A DNA stretch of 64,000 nucleotides from an uncultured Nitrospiraceae bacterium. Its GTDB lineage: Bacteria > Nitrospirota > Thermodesulfovibrionia > Thermodesulfovibrionales > Dissulfurispiraceae. Numbering within the stretch: the stretch's first letter is position 1; every line of letters begins with the position of its first letter. A program made the translations under genes and the position numbers. The stretch spans positions 62,001 to 126,000 of the forward strand of contig CAIJNL010000002.1 in the NCBI GenBank assembly GCA_903822005.1, written 5' to 3'. Shown here piece by piece: positions 7,326 to 16,743 of the stretch. The notes below the pieces were generated by a model, which had not been told where the DNA came from, ran no database searches, and saw only the letters and a list, made by a program, of their open reading frames with translations.

Positions 7326-9747
7326 TAAAGTCGATCTTACCATACAGGCCTATAACAACACCAAGCCTGCTTTTGATGCGCTGAAAAATTCACTTACCGA
7401 ACTAGGCGGCGCCGGCGACGGTCCTATCGGCAGGTTATTGGCAATGATCGGCAACATACAACCCGGCATTGCGGGTGTGGTTGTTGCCATTACTGCGGGC
7501 GTCACCTATATGGTGCAGGCCTTCACAAAAACGGTCCAGATCGGGGCGCAACTTTATGAGATGTCTCAAAAGACCGGAATTGCTGTAGAGAAACTATCGC
7601 TGCTGCGCTATGTGGCAGACCAGACCGGCACCAGCATGGAATCTCTTGAAAAAGCCACCGGATTTTTTGCCAAAAACATCATGAATGCAGCAGACGGCGG
7701 TAGCCAGCAGGCAGAATATTTTAAAAAGCTGGGCATTAATATTCGAGATACAAACGGCAACTTTAAGGACACCGATGTGCTGATGCTCGAAGTCGCAGAC
7801 CGCTTTAAAGGAATGCCCGATGGAGTCACTAAAACCGCGCTTGCCATGAACTTGTTCGGCCGCAGCGGCAAGGATATGATTCCGATGCTGAACGAAGGAT
7901 CTGCCGGCATACAAAAGATGATGGCCAGGGCAGACGCACTTGGCCTTTCTTTCTCGAAAGATGGAGCAGCGGCAGCACATGAGTTTGAACAAAAGCTGAA
8001 AGATTTAAAATCTAGCTCTGAGGGCACAGCCGTTTCCATAGGGCAAAAGCTTTTGCCTGCAGTCATCGCCTTGCTTGATAAACTCTCTGATGCGGATACA
8101 TCTAAACTTCGAGAACAGCTTAGGGCCATCGATGCACAGATAGATGCCAGCGAAACAAAATGGGGCGGGCTGAAAGCGGCTGCCAGTTTTTCACTGAACA
8201 GCGTGACAGGCGGTTTGCTCGGAGATGTACCGCAGCCTGATCGATCGCGGCAGGAGCTGGGTGCACTGCGACGTATGCGAGCAGATACGCAGAAAATGCT
8301 AGATGATATGTCGGAGGATAAAAAGAAAAAGCGTCTTGAAGATGAGGCTGCAGACAAAAAGGCCATAGCCGATCTGATTGACCGCAATAAAGAGCGCCTT
8401 TCGGCCGACCAGCAGTTCCTTAAAGCCAGCCTGGCATTGTTTGATGAAGAGATCAAAACCAGGCAAGACAAACTGCAGCTGATGGAAGAGCTGGGTATTT
8501 CCTCCGAAGAAGAGTATTATGCCAAGAAAAATCAGCTTGAAGTAACAGCCCTTGAGACTAAGCGCGACACGCTCGAAAGGGAATTGCAGGCCGAGCTTGA
8601 TGCATGGGACCAGCGCAAGAAACTATACAAAGAAAAGGCAGACTATGAAAAGGCCTCGGCTGAAGTTGACCAAAAGACGGCCGCTATTCGTACTGAAATA
8701 GCGCGCACCGGCGAGCAGCTTGAGCAGAAAAAGATAGATAAAGAAAAAGGTTACATCGAGGCTGCCAAAAAGACTGCCGAGGAACTGAAAAAGACCTATG
8801 GGGAACAGGAAAAGATTATCCAGGAGTTGGCCAAATATTACGGCGACGCATATGACTATGCCATAAAAAAGGTTGATGAACTGAAACAAAAGTCTCAGCT
8901 CATCAACGATACCATAAAAGACGCGGAGAGCTTCCTTAATAAAAACTTTGGCAAACAGCCAACCGGGAAAGATCAGGCTGTTAAAGACTATCAGGACATG
9001 GTCAAGAGCGTGATGAGCGGCGAGGCCAATAACCCATTTGACCCTGAAAAGACCAAGGCAGCCATTGAACAGCTGAAAAGCTTTATATCGAAATACAAAT
9101 CGGAAGACACCGGTTTTAGTTTTGACAGCTCAAAGTTTGAAGTGGGCCAGGCAAAGACCGGCATGGAAGAGCTGATCAGCAAACTGCGCCTGATGAAGAC
9201 TGATACCGATCAAACCACCAATGCCTGGCAATCTTATGCTGATAAGGTGAATTCATCCACACAAGAATGTAAGCAGTGGATCTATTCTTTGCAGCTGCGC
9301 ATTAAAGATCTTGATCAGCAGGTGGCCTTTAACAGGGAGTTAAATCTTAACACGGCAACGGCCGAAGCCTCTTTGGCAAGACTGCTTGCTCAGATCAGGC
9401 AGGTAAATACAGAACTTACAGCGGCAAACACCCCAAAGGGATATGCCACGCCAGTGGTCAATTACGGTGGTGATTCGTGGGGCAATGTACCATTTGCACA
9501 TGCGGCGCCGTCTTATGCCTCAGGTACTCCTTACGTGCGTCGCAGTGGCCTGGCATTTATCCACAGGGGCGAGGGAATACTAACAGCCGAACAAAACACT
9601 AGCCGCGGTGGCTCTTTGGTTATCCAGGGCGGAATAACGATCAATGGAGCTACTAAGACTACGCCTGAAATGGCTACTGAGCTGGTCAGTGAAATAAACC
9701 GCAAAATAGAACGCGGAGAAGTCCGCATAGCCGAGAGGAGAAGATAA
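7309..9747 (+). CDS. Phage tail tape measure protein (812 aa)
   Basis: An 812-residue, strongly helical protein. Residues 1-130 hold Ala/Gly-rich hydrophobic stretches (PGIAGVVVAITAGVTYMVQAF), then VEKLSLLRYVADQTGTSMESLEKA, typical of tape measure N-termini. Residues about 300-660 are Lys/Glu/Gln-rich coiled coil. The C-terminus has a conserved-looking GLAFIHRGEGILTAEQN motif also common in tape measures. The start is TTG 7309: a TGA lies in frame at 7303, so no upstream start exists, and GGAAAGGA precedes it. Length sets tail length, so a tail near 120 nm is inferred. Confidence 0.93.
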   Translation: MAQGDNKVDLTIQAYNNTKPAFDALKNSLTELGGAGDGPIGRLLAMIGNIQPGIAGVVVAITAGVTYMVQAFTKTVQIGAQLYEMSQKTGIAVEKLSLLRYVADQTGTSMESLEKATGFFAKNIMNAADGGSQQAEYFKKLGINIRDTNGNFKDTDVLMLEVADRFKGMPDGVTKTALAMNLFGRSGKDMIPMLNEGSAGIQKMMARADALGLSFSKDGAAAAHEFEQKLKDLKSSSEGTAVSIGQKLLPAVIALLDKLSDADTSKLREQLRAIDAQIDASETKWGGLKAAASFSLNSVTGGLLGDVPQPDRSRQELGALRRMRADTQKMLDDMSEDKKKKRLEDEAADKKAIADLIDRNKERLSADQQFLKASLALFDEEIKTRQDKLQLMEELGISSEEEYYAKKNQLEVTALETKRDTLERELQAELDAWDQRKKLYKEKADYEKASAEVDQKTAAIRTEIARTGEQLEQKKIDKEKGYIEAAKKTAEELKKTYGEQEKIIQELAKYYGDAYDYAIKKVDELKQKSQLINDTIKDAESFLNKNFGKQPTGKDQAVKDYQDMVKSVMSGEANNPFDPEKTKAAIEQLKSFISKYKSEDTGFSFDSSKFEVGQAKTGMEELISKLRLMKTDTDQTTNAWQSYADKVNSSTQECKQWIYSLQLRIKDLDQQVAFNRELNLNTATAEASLARLLAQIRQVNTELTAANTPKGYATPVVNYGGDSWGNVPFAHAAPSYASGTPYVRRSGLAFIHRGEGILTAEQNTSRGGSLVIQGGITINGATKTTPEMATELVSEINRKIERGEVRIAERRR

Positions 9748-9749
9748 TA

Positions 9750-10496
9750 ATGGGCGATAATGTGGCGCTTTGCTATAAAAACATACTCGAAATATCGACT
9801 GTTACATTAGCCACAGGAACTGAAGACCCAACCTACCCTCTTTATCGCACGTATGACCGTGACGTTGGCTTACAGTTTCGCCCCACTGCCGCCGTAACTA
9901 CAACCATAAAGATCGATCAGGGTTCTGCTCCTATTGCCATAGATCGGCTGATAGTGCCGGCCTATCACAATCTATCAGGTGTGGGACTGAGCTGGAAGGC
10001 GTCAGATGCTGACAGCGGCTATGCCGATGTACTTGCCAGTTGGACGCAGGGCGACAATCTGCTTATTAATAAGTCAGCTGCAGCATCGCTGACGCATCGA
10101 TACCAAAAGTTTACTATAGCAAGTCCGAGTGCGATCCCTTATATTTCTGAATTATTTATTGGTGCCACTTATGAGTTTGAGGTAAATCCGGTATTGCCGA
10201 AAGGAGCATACGAGCCACTCTTTAATGTAGATCGCTCCGAAAGGTTCGACGGCAAGCCTCGTTACTGGGTAAAGGGTAGTGCCCGCCGTCAGCGACACTA
10301 CAATGTAAAAAATGCTGACCCCGTGCAGTCTGCCAATTTTATGACCTTTTATGCCGCATGGGCCGGTTCTAAGCCATTTTGGCTACGAGACGATACGGGC
10401 ATATGGATATTTGGCGAGCTGACCGCGGTAGCTGATATGCAGGATGATGAATTTGGCACCAGCTTTTCCCTTTCCTTTCTTGAGGTCCTGCCCTAA
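9750..10496 (+). CDS. Distal tail/minor tail protein (248 aa)
   Basis: It begins two bases after the tape measure stop and overlaps the next gene by one base. The sequence is beta-rich. The middle is hydrophobic (IDRLIVPAYHNLSGVG) and the second half (RYWVKGSARRQRHY, FYAAWAGSKPFWLRDD, FSLSFLEVLP) resembles distal-tail proteins of siphoviruses that link tube and tip. Position after the tape measure supports this. The family cannot be named exactly. Confidence 0.65.
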   Translation: MGDNVALCYKNILEISTVTLATGTEDPTYPLYRTYDRDVGLQFRPTAAVTTTIKIDQGSAPIAIDRLIVPAYHNLSGVGLSWKASDADSGYADVLASWTQGDNLLINKSAAASLTHRYQKFTIASPSAIPYISELFIGATYEFEVNPVLPKGAYEPLFNVDRSERFDGKPRYWVKGSARRQRHYNVKNADPVQSANFMTFYAAWAGSKPFWLRDDTGIWIFGELTAVADMQDDEFGTSFSLSFLEVLP

Positions 10497-13051
10497 TGCC
10501 CACTATTGCGCAACTGCGTGAGCGGCCCGATGCGCTTCAGGTCTTTCTTACGCAGATCCAGCTTATCAATGGCCCATTGGTTTACTGGGCGCCGGAAAAT
10601 ATAGAAGTTGATGGGCATCAGTACGAAGACTATATAAATAATATACAGGGCATCAGCAGCGAGCTATCCTTTATGGACACTGCTGCCAATAATCTGGCAA
10701 TTACGATTTCCTTTGATAATACTCGGCCCTGGCGCAGCTATCCACGCCTGAGCGAGGCCTTGGAAGCATATCCTATAGCTGGCGCACCGATTACCCTGCT
10801 TGAAACATATCTGGACGATCTGGGTGTACCTGCCTCGGACGGCCCGGTTATTTTGACCAAGGGGTTTATGGAGCAGCAGGGCAAGGTGAAAACTGAAAGC
10901 TTTGACTGCAAAGTATCGTCACGCCTGTATCATATCGACCAGACTTATCACCAGCCGATTATTAATACTAATACATATCTCAATGCTTTTGAAGACGTAG
11001 GCAGCGCCGAGCCGATAATCATCGGCACCGGCATACAAGGCCCTGCCCTGCGTGTGGACTGGGGTGTTAGGTCTACACTGCTATGGGCCATTAATGAAAC
11101 TCAAATTACCGATATCATCATAACGAAAACACAGAATGCATTGCCTGCAACAGGATCTGTGCTGATAGATGACGAAGAGATATATTATACCGGCACTACA
11201 CTTGACGCCCGTGGCAACTGGATACTTGGCGGCGTTGCGCGCCAATATAATAATTCAGCAGCTTCCAGTCACAGGCATGGCGCAGAGGTGCAGGAAGTAA
11301 AAAGCAAATACGATAGCCTGCTGGCATGTCACCAGCTGGGTGCAGTAACAGAAGCCTTTGCCGAAATAAACAGTCGTCTATATTCAGTATCTGATGGCCT
11401 TTCAGTGGTATGGGAAAACGGCAAGCAGCTGCTGCGCGCCACTAAAATGGTCAATATAAAGGTGACTGACGCAGATTATGCTCTAGATGTTGGAGCCATC
11501 CCCCCAGTAACGATGTTGATTCGCCCCAATAATGCCTGGCCGAGCGGCACCTGCAGCGGTAATTCTGCTGATGGGAATGATGGTACTTGGGACCGTCCGA
11601 TGTTATCGAATCCGGCTAATTATGGGTTCCCTGCCACTCCGCACGGAAAGATTTTATCGCAGACGTTTAATTTTCGAATAAACACCATATCGACCTTAAA
11701 ATTTGCGGTCAATTGTGGTGGATATAATGGCGAAATTGGCCCGGTTGTTAATAACACAGGATTTGTAAACTATACATTTACAATCCAAGGCGGTAACTGG
11801 GATGATCCCTGCTCAATACATCTGTCCTGGGGAACATCCGACTGGTACCTTATCGATGTCTGGAAAGTTGTTTCGTATATTCCCGGCACAGTCACCCTGA
11901 CCGGCGGCCCCATCGCCACGCATGGAGTACAGCGGTTCCATGCCGCCTGCAACGGCTTTGCCAGTACGGCACATGATTATGGCACAATTGGCAGCACAAT
12001 TGAGCGGCCTGACTATGTTATAAAACAGTTCCTGGTCAATCTTTTTGGCATACCGCTGGCTGATATCAACACGCCCAGTTTCGACGCTGCCGGGGCCAAA
12101 TATGCTGCAGCAATCCCCGGAGGCTATAAGTTTGGATTCAGGCAGACCGATGCGCTTGTACCAACCAGCTTTATGCAGCAACTGGCGTTTGAGTGCAGAT
12201 CAACTCTGCAAGACATTGGCGGGCAATTTTACCTGACGTATATTGACGATACGCCGCCGACAGCCACGAAAACCATAGACCAGGCGGAAACAGACAAAGA
12301 TTCCTGGGAGTTTTCCAAGACTGTACTGACCGATCTCTGTAATCAATTGACCGCCAATTTTGGTAAGAATTATTCAAAGATGGGTTCTGAGAGCGACTGG
12401 ACCGGGTCTTCCCTAAAGAGCGACACCAACAGCATTCACCACTATAGCGACACGCGCACGCCATATCCGAAAACCATAGATTTATCATTTGTCCGCTCAC
12501 AGACGTATGCCGATCATTTAGTACTGCATCTGCTGCTGAGGTGGAAAAGTTTGCTGAATATTGCCACAGGCAATGTCTTCTGGGAGCATTTTAATTTATT
12601 GCCTGGACAGACCATACTGCTGACTGGTCAGCTCTATGACGGCCTGAAATATCAAATCACAGCAATATCACGCAATGACGGCTCTATGCAGGTAGTGGCT
12701 CAACAATGGTGGATTGCGAATATGTTTTCTGGCGCAGTGGAATTTATATTGTCTGTGGACGGCGAAGTATTGCAGCACTACAAAGCGACTGGCGCAGTGG
12801 AATTTAGTATTGACCTGGGCTCTGATACGTTACAGCATTACAATGCCATGCATGGTGACGGTAGCTTTGAGATACTGGTTGGTGGTGCATCATATATGGC
12901 GAAGGACGGCTGGGGCGGTAAGTGGGGTGCTCCATGGGGGGCCAACTTCTTTGATCATGGCGCGGTAGAGTTTGTAATGGAAGTAGGCGGCACAGTTACG
13001 ATTAGTGCCGGATGGGGCAACCAGTGGGGCGCTCGTTGGGGCGATGGATAA
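10496..13051 (+). CDS. Tail-tip / baseplate hub protein with C-terminal repeats (851 aa)
   Basis: The first about 200 residues resemble a tail-tip hub domain (LQVFLTQIQLINGPLVYWAP, then ESFDCKVSSRLYHID). The middle contains a carbohydrate-binding-like beta region. Residues 520-710 (DALVPTSFMQQLAFECRSTL, then HFNLLPGQTILL) look like the second hub domain. The C-terminal 110 residues contain repeats: two to four copies of a GAVEFxxxxxGxxLQHY unit and two GWGxxWGAxWG units. Such repeats are unusual for a hub and may form a receptor-contacting tip. Confidence 0.7.
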   Translation: MPTIAQLRERPDALQVFLTQIQLINGPLVYWAPENIEVDGHQYEDYINNIQGISSELSFMDTAANNLAITISFDNTRPWRSYPRLSEALEAYPIAGAPITLLETYLDDLGVPASDGPVILTKGFMEQQGKVKTESFDCKVSSRLYHIDQTYHQPIINTNTYLNAFEDVGSAEPIIIGTGIQGPALRVDWGVRSTLLWAINETQITDIIITKTQNALPATGSVLIDDEEIYYTGTTLDARGNWILGGVARQYNNSAASSHRHGAEVQEVKSKYDSLLACHQLGAVTEAFAEINSRLYSVSDGLSVVWENGKQLLRATKMVNIKVTDADYALDVGAIPPVTMLIRPNNAWPSGTCSGNSADGNDGTWDRPMLSNPANYGFPATPHGKILSQTFNFRINTISTLKFAVNCGGYNGEIGPVVNNTGFVNYTFTIQGGNWDDPCSIHLSWGTSDWYLIDVWKVVSYIPGTVTLTGGPIATHGVQRFHAACNGFASTAHDYGTIGSTIERPDYVIKQFLVNLFGIPLADINTPSFDAAGAKYAAAIPGGYKFGFRQTDALVPTSFMQQLAFECRSTLQDIGGQFYLTYIDDTPPTATKTIDQAETDKDSWEFSKTVLTDLCNQLTANFGKNYSKMGSESDWTGSSLKSDTNSIHHYSDTRTPYPKTIDLSFVRSQTYADHLVLHLLLRWKSLLNIATGNVFWEHFNLLPGQTILLTGQLYDGLKYQITAISRNDGSMQVVAQQWWIANMFSGAVEFILSVDGEVLQHYKATGAVEFSIDLGSDTLQHYNAMHGDGSFEILVGGASYMAKDGWGGKWGAPWGANFFDHGAVEFVMEVGGTVTISAGWGNQWGARWGDG

Positions 13052-13081
13052 ATAATAGAAAAGAGAAAAGGAGATAAAAAA

Positions 13082-13792
13082 ATGAAGAAAATGACGCAGC
13101 TGATAGTGCAGAAAATATTGCATCTTGTAATGCTGACACTCGGTATTTTGATCGGCATTTTTGAGCTGCGAGGGCCGGTTAAACGCTGGTCCTGTACGCC
13201 GATACAGAGGCTGAAGCTAAAAGTCCACGCGCGATTTGGCGACGCATTCCTGTATGGGCTTTTGTGCAGCTTTGAAACTTTTACCATAATCTTCGGGCCA
13301 GTAGTGAATGTTTATCATATTAAACATCGATCTGCCGCTGGGATTATATTGCATGAAACATGGGCATACAATGCCATGTACAATCAGGGCGAGTATGATA
13401 TCCTGGATGTTTTTTTCCGGAACGGTGCGCCCCCGGTCAATTTCCAGCTGGGCCTTTGTTATGACAGCCCCACTGCTTCTGATGTTCCCGCTGATATTAT
13501 GGGGGAACCTGGGGCAGGCATAGGATACACCAGAGGGTCTATAACCAGAGACAATACGGGATTCCCTTCACTGGCAATGGATGCAGGTCATTACAAGATA
13601 ACAACAAAAGCAATCGTCATTGGGCCAGCGACCAGCATTATCGGCCCTGTAAACCATATGTTTCTGATCACGACAAATGCCCCTCCGCGACTGGTTGCTT
13701 TTGTGCCGCTGGTGCCTATCAGGACGCTGCAGGTAGGTGAAGATGTCACAGTGGATATGTATTTCAAGCCCTTAGCCGCACCCACATCATAA
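13082..13792 (+). CDS. Phage structural protein with N-terminal membrane-like helix (236 aa)
   Basis: GGAG at 13069-13072 precedes ATG 13082. Residues 8-28 are hydrophobic (LIVQKILHLVMLTLGILIGI), followed by a basic segment and a second hydrophobic stretch near 55-75. From about residue 95 the sequence (YDILDVFFRNGAPP, FQLGLCYDSP, ADIMGEPGAGIGYTRGSI) follows the pattern of phage fibre-associated proteins. It could be a fusion of a small membrane protein and a tail protein, or a frame-joined product. Function is not established. Confidence 0.55.
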   Translation: MKKMTQLIVQKILHLVMLTLGILIGIFELRGPVKRWSCTPIQRLKLKVHARFGDAFLYGLLCSFETFTIIFGPVVNVYHIKHRSAAGIILHETWAYNAMYNQGEYDILDVFFRNGAPPVNFQLGLCYDSPTASDVPADIMGEPGAGIGYTRGSITRDNTGFPSLAMDAGHYKITTKAIVIGPATSIIGPVNHMFLITTNAPPRLVAFVPLVPIRTLQVGEDVTVDMYFKPLAAPTS

Positions 13793-13811
13793 ATTTAAAG
13801 GAGAAAATACA

Positions 13812-15143
13812 ATGCTAAAAAAAATCACAGTAATTCTGGCTGCTTTTCTGCTTATACCCGCGCTTCTGTTGGCGGGCAGCTACACGCCCACAGGTTATTA
13901 TAAACCTGCTGTTAATGAGCTGGGCTATGGCGATGCTGTAAACTTGAACTTTGATCAAGCCGATGAGCTGGCAGCTGGATGGGTAAAAACAAACTGGACA
14001 TTCGGCTATGCCAGCAGTACCACATACACCATTTCAGGCGATAAAACCACCCTTTATTATCCAGGGCAGCGGCTGAAAATACTGCTGGGTGGCACCACGG
14101 TATACTCCTCGGTCAAGACTGCAACGTATTCAAGCCCCAATACTACCGTAACCACAACAGACGCGGTGTTAACAAATGCGTTAACTGACGTGCGCCATGC
14201 TGTTATCCATGCTGCAAATATTCCAGATGAGACGAAGGGAGTCCGCAACAGGCTTATTAATGGCTCGTTTTGGGTTGACCAGCGAAATGCTGGCACTGCG
14301 TTATCGCTGATTGCCGCAGCCGCGCCGGTATATACGGTTGATAGGTGGTATGCCGCTGCAACGGGTGCCAATATAACAGGCCAGCAAGTTGCCGGCGCGG
14401 TTCTACCTTTCGCGTATAAATTCACTGGAGCGACCGGCAATACAGGGACATTGTTTGGGCAGCGCATTGAGTCAGCGAATACATATGATTTGGTAAATAA
14501 AAATGTGACCGTATCCCTAAGAGTGGCATCGTCCAGTATTACAACCCTTACCTGGACGGCATATTATGCCAACTCCGTTGACAATTTCAGCGCAAAAACT
14601 CAGATTGCAACAGGTACGCTGGCTATATCGTCTGCAATGTCGGCCTATTCCTTTACATTTAATGCGGCGGCCAATGCGGCCAAAGGTATATGTATAGAGT
14701 TTACCACAGGGGCTTTAACAGCCGCGCAAACGCTCCAATATGAAGCAATACAATTAGAACTGGGAGTGGTCGCAACCAATTTCGAATGGCGTCCACTTTC
14801 CGTGTTAATTTATTTGTGTGAACGATACTTCCGCAAATCTTATTTAATAGAAGTAAAACCCGGAACAGTTACTAACATTGCTTCATTGGGAACTTATTTC
14901 CAAATAGGTGGGAATTGTGACTTGTTTTTGATATTTCCACAGAAAATGCGTGCTACCCCAACTATCGTAGCTTACAACTTGGCGACGGGAGCGGCAAATT
15001 CAGTTATAACATACACATCAGGCTGGAGTGCCTCTTATCGCACACCAAATTACCAAAATGTATCGGCAGCAGGGGCAACGATAGATATAATAACCAGTGA
15101 TACATTTATCTCTATGCACTATACAGCGGATGCAGAACTGTAA
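13812..15143 (+). CDS. Tail fibre/receptor-binding protein with an N-terminal signal-like sequence (443 aa)
   Basis: AAAGGAG precedes ATG 13812. Residues 140-330 (RNRLINGSFWVDQRN, then VDRWYAA, VSLRVASSSITTLTW and LQYEAIQLELG) match the carbohydrate-binding-like jelly-roll seen in many phage fibres. The C-terminal 100 residues (CERYFRKSYLIE) are the usual fibre tip that follows that domain. Residues 1-20 (KKITVILAAFLLIPALLLAG) look like a cleavable signal peptide, which is unusual for a virion protein. It could instead be a hydrophobic plug or a result of recombination with a host exported gene. Confidence 0.75.
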   Translation: MLKKITVILAAFLLIPALLLAGSYTPTGYYKPAVNELGYGDAVNLNFDQADELAAGWVKTNWTFGYASSTTYTISGDKTTLYYPGQRLKILLGGTTVYSSVKTATYSSPNTTVTTTDAVLTNALTDVRHAVIHAANIPDETKGVRNRLINGSFWVDQRNAGTALSLIAAAAPVYTVDRWYAAATGANITGQQVAGAVLPFAYKFTGATGNTGTLFGQRIESANTYDLVNKNVTVSLRVASSSITTLTWTAYYANSVDNFSAKTQIATGTLAISSAMSAYSFTFNAAANAAKGICIEFTTGALTAAQTLQYEAIQLELGVVATNFEWRPLSVLIYLCERYFRKSYLIEVKPGTVTNIASLGTYFQIGGNCDLFLIFPQKMRATPTIVAYNLATGAANSVITYTSGWSASYRTPNYQNVSAAGATIDIITSDTFISMHYTADAEL

Positions 15144-15252
15144 AGGGGTAAAACGCCACGTCTGTTTTCATTTTGCCAGAGAAGGTCCGCAGGGTAGCGT
15201 CTTGATGTGGTAGTAGGCAGATAAGCGGACAGCATTCAAGGGAGTGCGACCA

Positions 15253-15274
15253 AGGGCGGCTGCAGGGTCGCCCT
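15253..15274. terminator. Hairpin between convergent genes
   Basis: AGGGCG (15253-15258) pairs with CGCCCT (15269-15274). It lies between the rightward fibre gene and the leftward zinc-ribbon gene, where a transcription stop is expected. No T-run follows, so it is weakly supported. The rest of 15,144-15,280 shows nothing clear. Confidence 0.3.
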
Positions 15275-15280
15275 ATCCTA

Positions 15281-15667
15281 TTACCTGCGACCTTGCAGGA
15301 ATCTCTCGGCCTCAGCAGCGATGGTTTTTGCTTCGGCACTACGATCCGCGCGGATTTTCGACTGAACAATGTCTGAAGCTGATGTTTGACTGAATGGCCA
15401 GCCTTTACCGCAGTGCTTACAGACTACGGCCTCTTTCTTGATTACCTCGGCACAATACGGACAGCGCTTGCCGCCGGCATGCAGCTGCTCTTCCTCTATA
15501 GTCTCAACGGTTTTTTTCAGAAAGAGTGAATGAATGAAGGCTATTATAAAAAGGCAAAAACCATAAACAAACCACAGAAAGAAGTTGCGCCCCTTGTTGA
15601 ACGCAATAAATGCTGGTATCAGCGATAGACCAATATACCAAAGAAATGCAAAAAATAGGAAGTCCAT
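15281..15667 (-). CDS. Membrane protein with zinc ribbon (128 aa), moron-like
   Basis: Two hydrophobic helices at about residues 3-22 and 29-51 precede a cytosolic CPYC-x10-CKHC zinc ribbon (KRCPYCAEVIKKEAVVCKHC) at residues 69-86, then an Ala/Glu helix. This small zinc-ribbon architecture is widespread among bacterial membrane proteins of unknown role. It is leftward, opposite to the tail genes, and begins two bases after the stop of the exported protein gene upstream. It may be a lysogenic-conversion gene expressed from the prophage. Confidence 0.7.
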   Translation of the reverse strand: MDFLFFAFLWYIGLSLIPAFIAFNKGRNFFLWFVYGFCLFIIAFIHSLFLKKTVETIEEEQLHAGGKRCPYCAEVIKKEAVVCKHCGKGWPFSQTSASDIVQSKIRADRSAEAKTIAAEAERFLQGRR

Positions 15668-15669
15668 GC

Positions 15670-16011
15670 CTATTGCCCGTACTCCCAGGTATTAAAAACA
15701 GTAGCAGTTATCTTATGGACCTTATCCGTGGTGCGGGTAGCAAAAGTAAAATGTTGGAATATAGGCCCCTGGTTGTAGCCGCGGCCAGTGCCAATGTGAT
15801 TTCCGAAATAATCCCAGAAGTAAACCATTACAGTGATTTTGAAAGCAGCCTGCCCTGTTAGATTCTCAACATAAAATGTTGCAGGTGATCCTGCGGACTG
15901 CATATTGTATCTAACACTCCAGCCTTGAGTATTGCATATATTGTCACTCCAGGTATGACCGACAGAAACCGTAGATAGAAGAATGGCTGCAATTATTATT
16001 GCGCGCTTCAT
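15670..16011 (-). CDS. Small exported protein (113 aa), moron-like
   Basis: Start ATG 16011 was chosen because it opens a signal peptide (KRAIIIAAILLSTVSVGHT, cleavage near residue 20). The longer frame back to 16095 adds 28 residues with no signal. The mature part is about 92 residues, beta-rich and aromatic (VMVYFWDYFGNHIGTGRGYN). No family is recognised. With the downstream zinc-ribbon protein it forms a two-gene leftward unit between tail fibre and repressor, the usual place for accessory genes expressed in lysogens. Confidence 0.65.
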   Translation of the reverse strand: MKRAIIIAAILLSTVSVGHTWSDNICNTQGWSVRYNMQSAGSPATFYVENLTGQAAFKITVMVYFWDYFGNHIGTGRGYNQGPIFQHFTFATRTTDKVHKITATVFNTWEYGQ

Positions 16012-16096
16012 GCCTAAATAATACCACAGCCGTATGCAATACTCAATAGCAAAGGCGGTCTCCCAGCAGGGTGCCCCCTGAACCGCCCCCGCCACG

Positions 16097-16735
16097 CTAT
16101 ACCAGCGGCCTTACTGCCTCATGCAGCTTGCCCCTGATGGCATAGCCATAACCATCCGCTTCTATTGGCGGATATGTTGCCGTCTCAGCGACCAACCACC
16201 TCTTTCCGTCTGCCTCTTTCAAGTAACGGATAAGAAAATCGCCAAACTGATCAGTAACAATTACAAGGTCCCCAACCTGGTAACTGCTGCCAGGAACGAA
16301 TGAAATATAATCGCCCGGCACAAAACGCGGCGCCATGCCGCCCTCTTTTAATACAAAAGCCCTCCCCCCTTCCACTGCTCTCATTGGTGCGTACTCCTGT
16401 ATGCCTTCGCATATTATCGCCGGGTCCCCTTCAGACCAACGGCCGAGTATGGGGACTCCCAACAATATACTACCTTCGACGCTTTGAAATCGGGGGTTTT
16501 CAACGAACATCATCTTACCTTCACCAGTTTTAAGCCAGTGATAATTATAGCCGAAGGCTTTGCAAATGGAGTGAATCACTCGATCCGAGATATCACCGGT
16601 ATATGTGCCATTTACAATATGCCCCACATAACTAGCTGTTATATTTGATTTATCTGCAAATTGACGCTTCTTCAAGCCGCTGGCTTCAAATATCTGCCGA
16701 ATACGATCCTGTAGGTCTTTTTGTGGATTATTCAT
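16097..16735 (-). CDS. CI-like phage repressor with inactive S24 domain (212 aa)
   Basis: AGGGGT lies four bases before ATG 16735, so that start is preferred over TTG 16750. Residues 8-70 form an XRE-type helix-turn-helix (LKKRQFADKSNITASYVGHI). Residues 90-210 form a LexA/CI S24-like domain. At the nucleophile site, where the family has GDSM, this protein has EGGMAPRF (Gly133), and at the lysine site it has LIRYL (Arg170). Both catalytic residues are therefore missing, so RecA-stimulated self-cleavage is not expected. It should repress the divergent early promoter at 16,744. Confidence 0.88.
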   Translation of the reverse strand: MNNPQKDLQDRIRQIFEASGLKKRQFADKSNITASYVGHIVNGTYTGDISDRVIHSICKAFGYNYHWLKTGEGKMMFVENPRFQSVEGSILLGVPILGRWSEGDPAIICEGIQEYAPMRAVEGGRAFVLKEGGMAPRFVPGDYISFVPGSSYQVGDLVIVTDQFGDFLIRYLKEADGKRWLVAETATYPPIEADGYGYAIRGKLHEAVRPLV

Positions 16736-16743
16736 TTTACCCC

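Noticed and set aside
7608-8471. A 287-residue reading frame on the minus strand
   Set aside because: It is the complement of the tape measure gene, Ser/Ala-rich because of helical Lys/Glu codons, with no ribosome site or motif.
12718-12860. CRISPR-like repeats
   Set aside because: The repeated segments are within a coding frame, differ in sequence and have no regular spacers.
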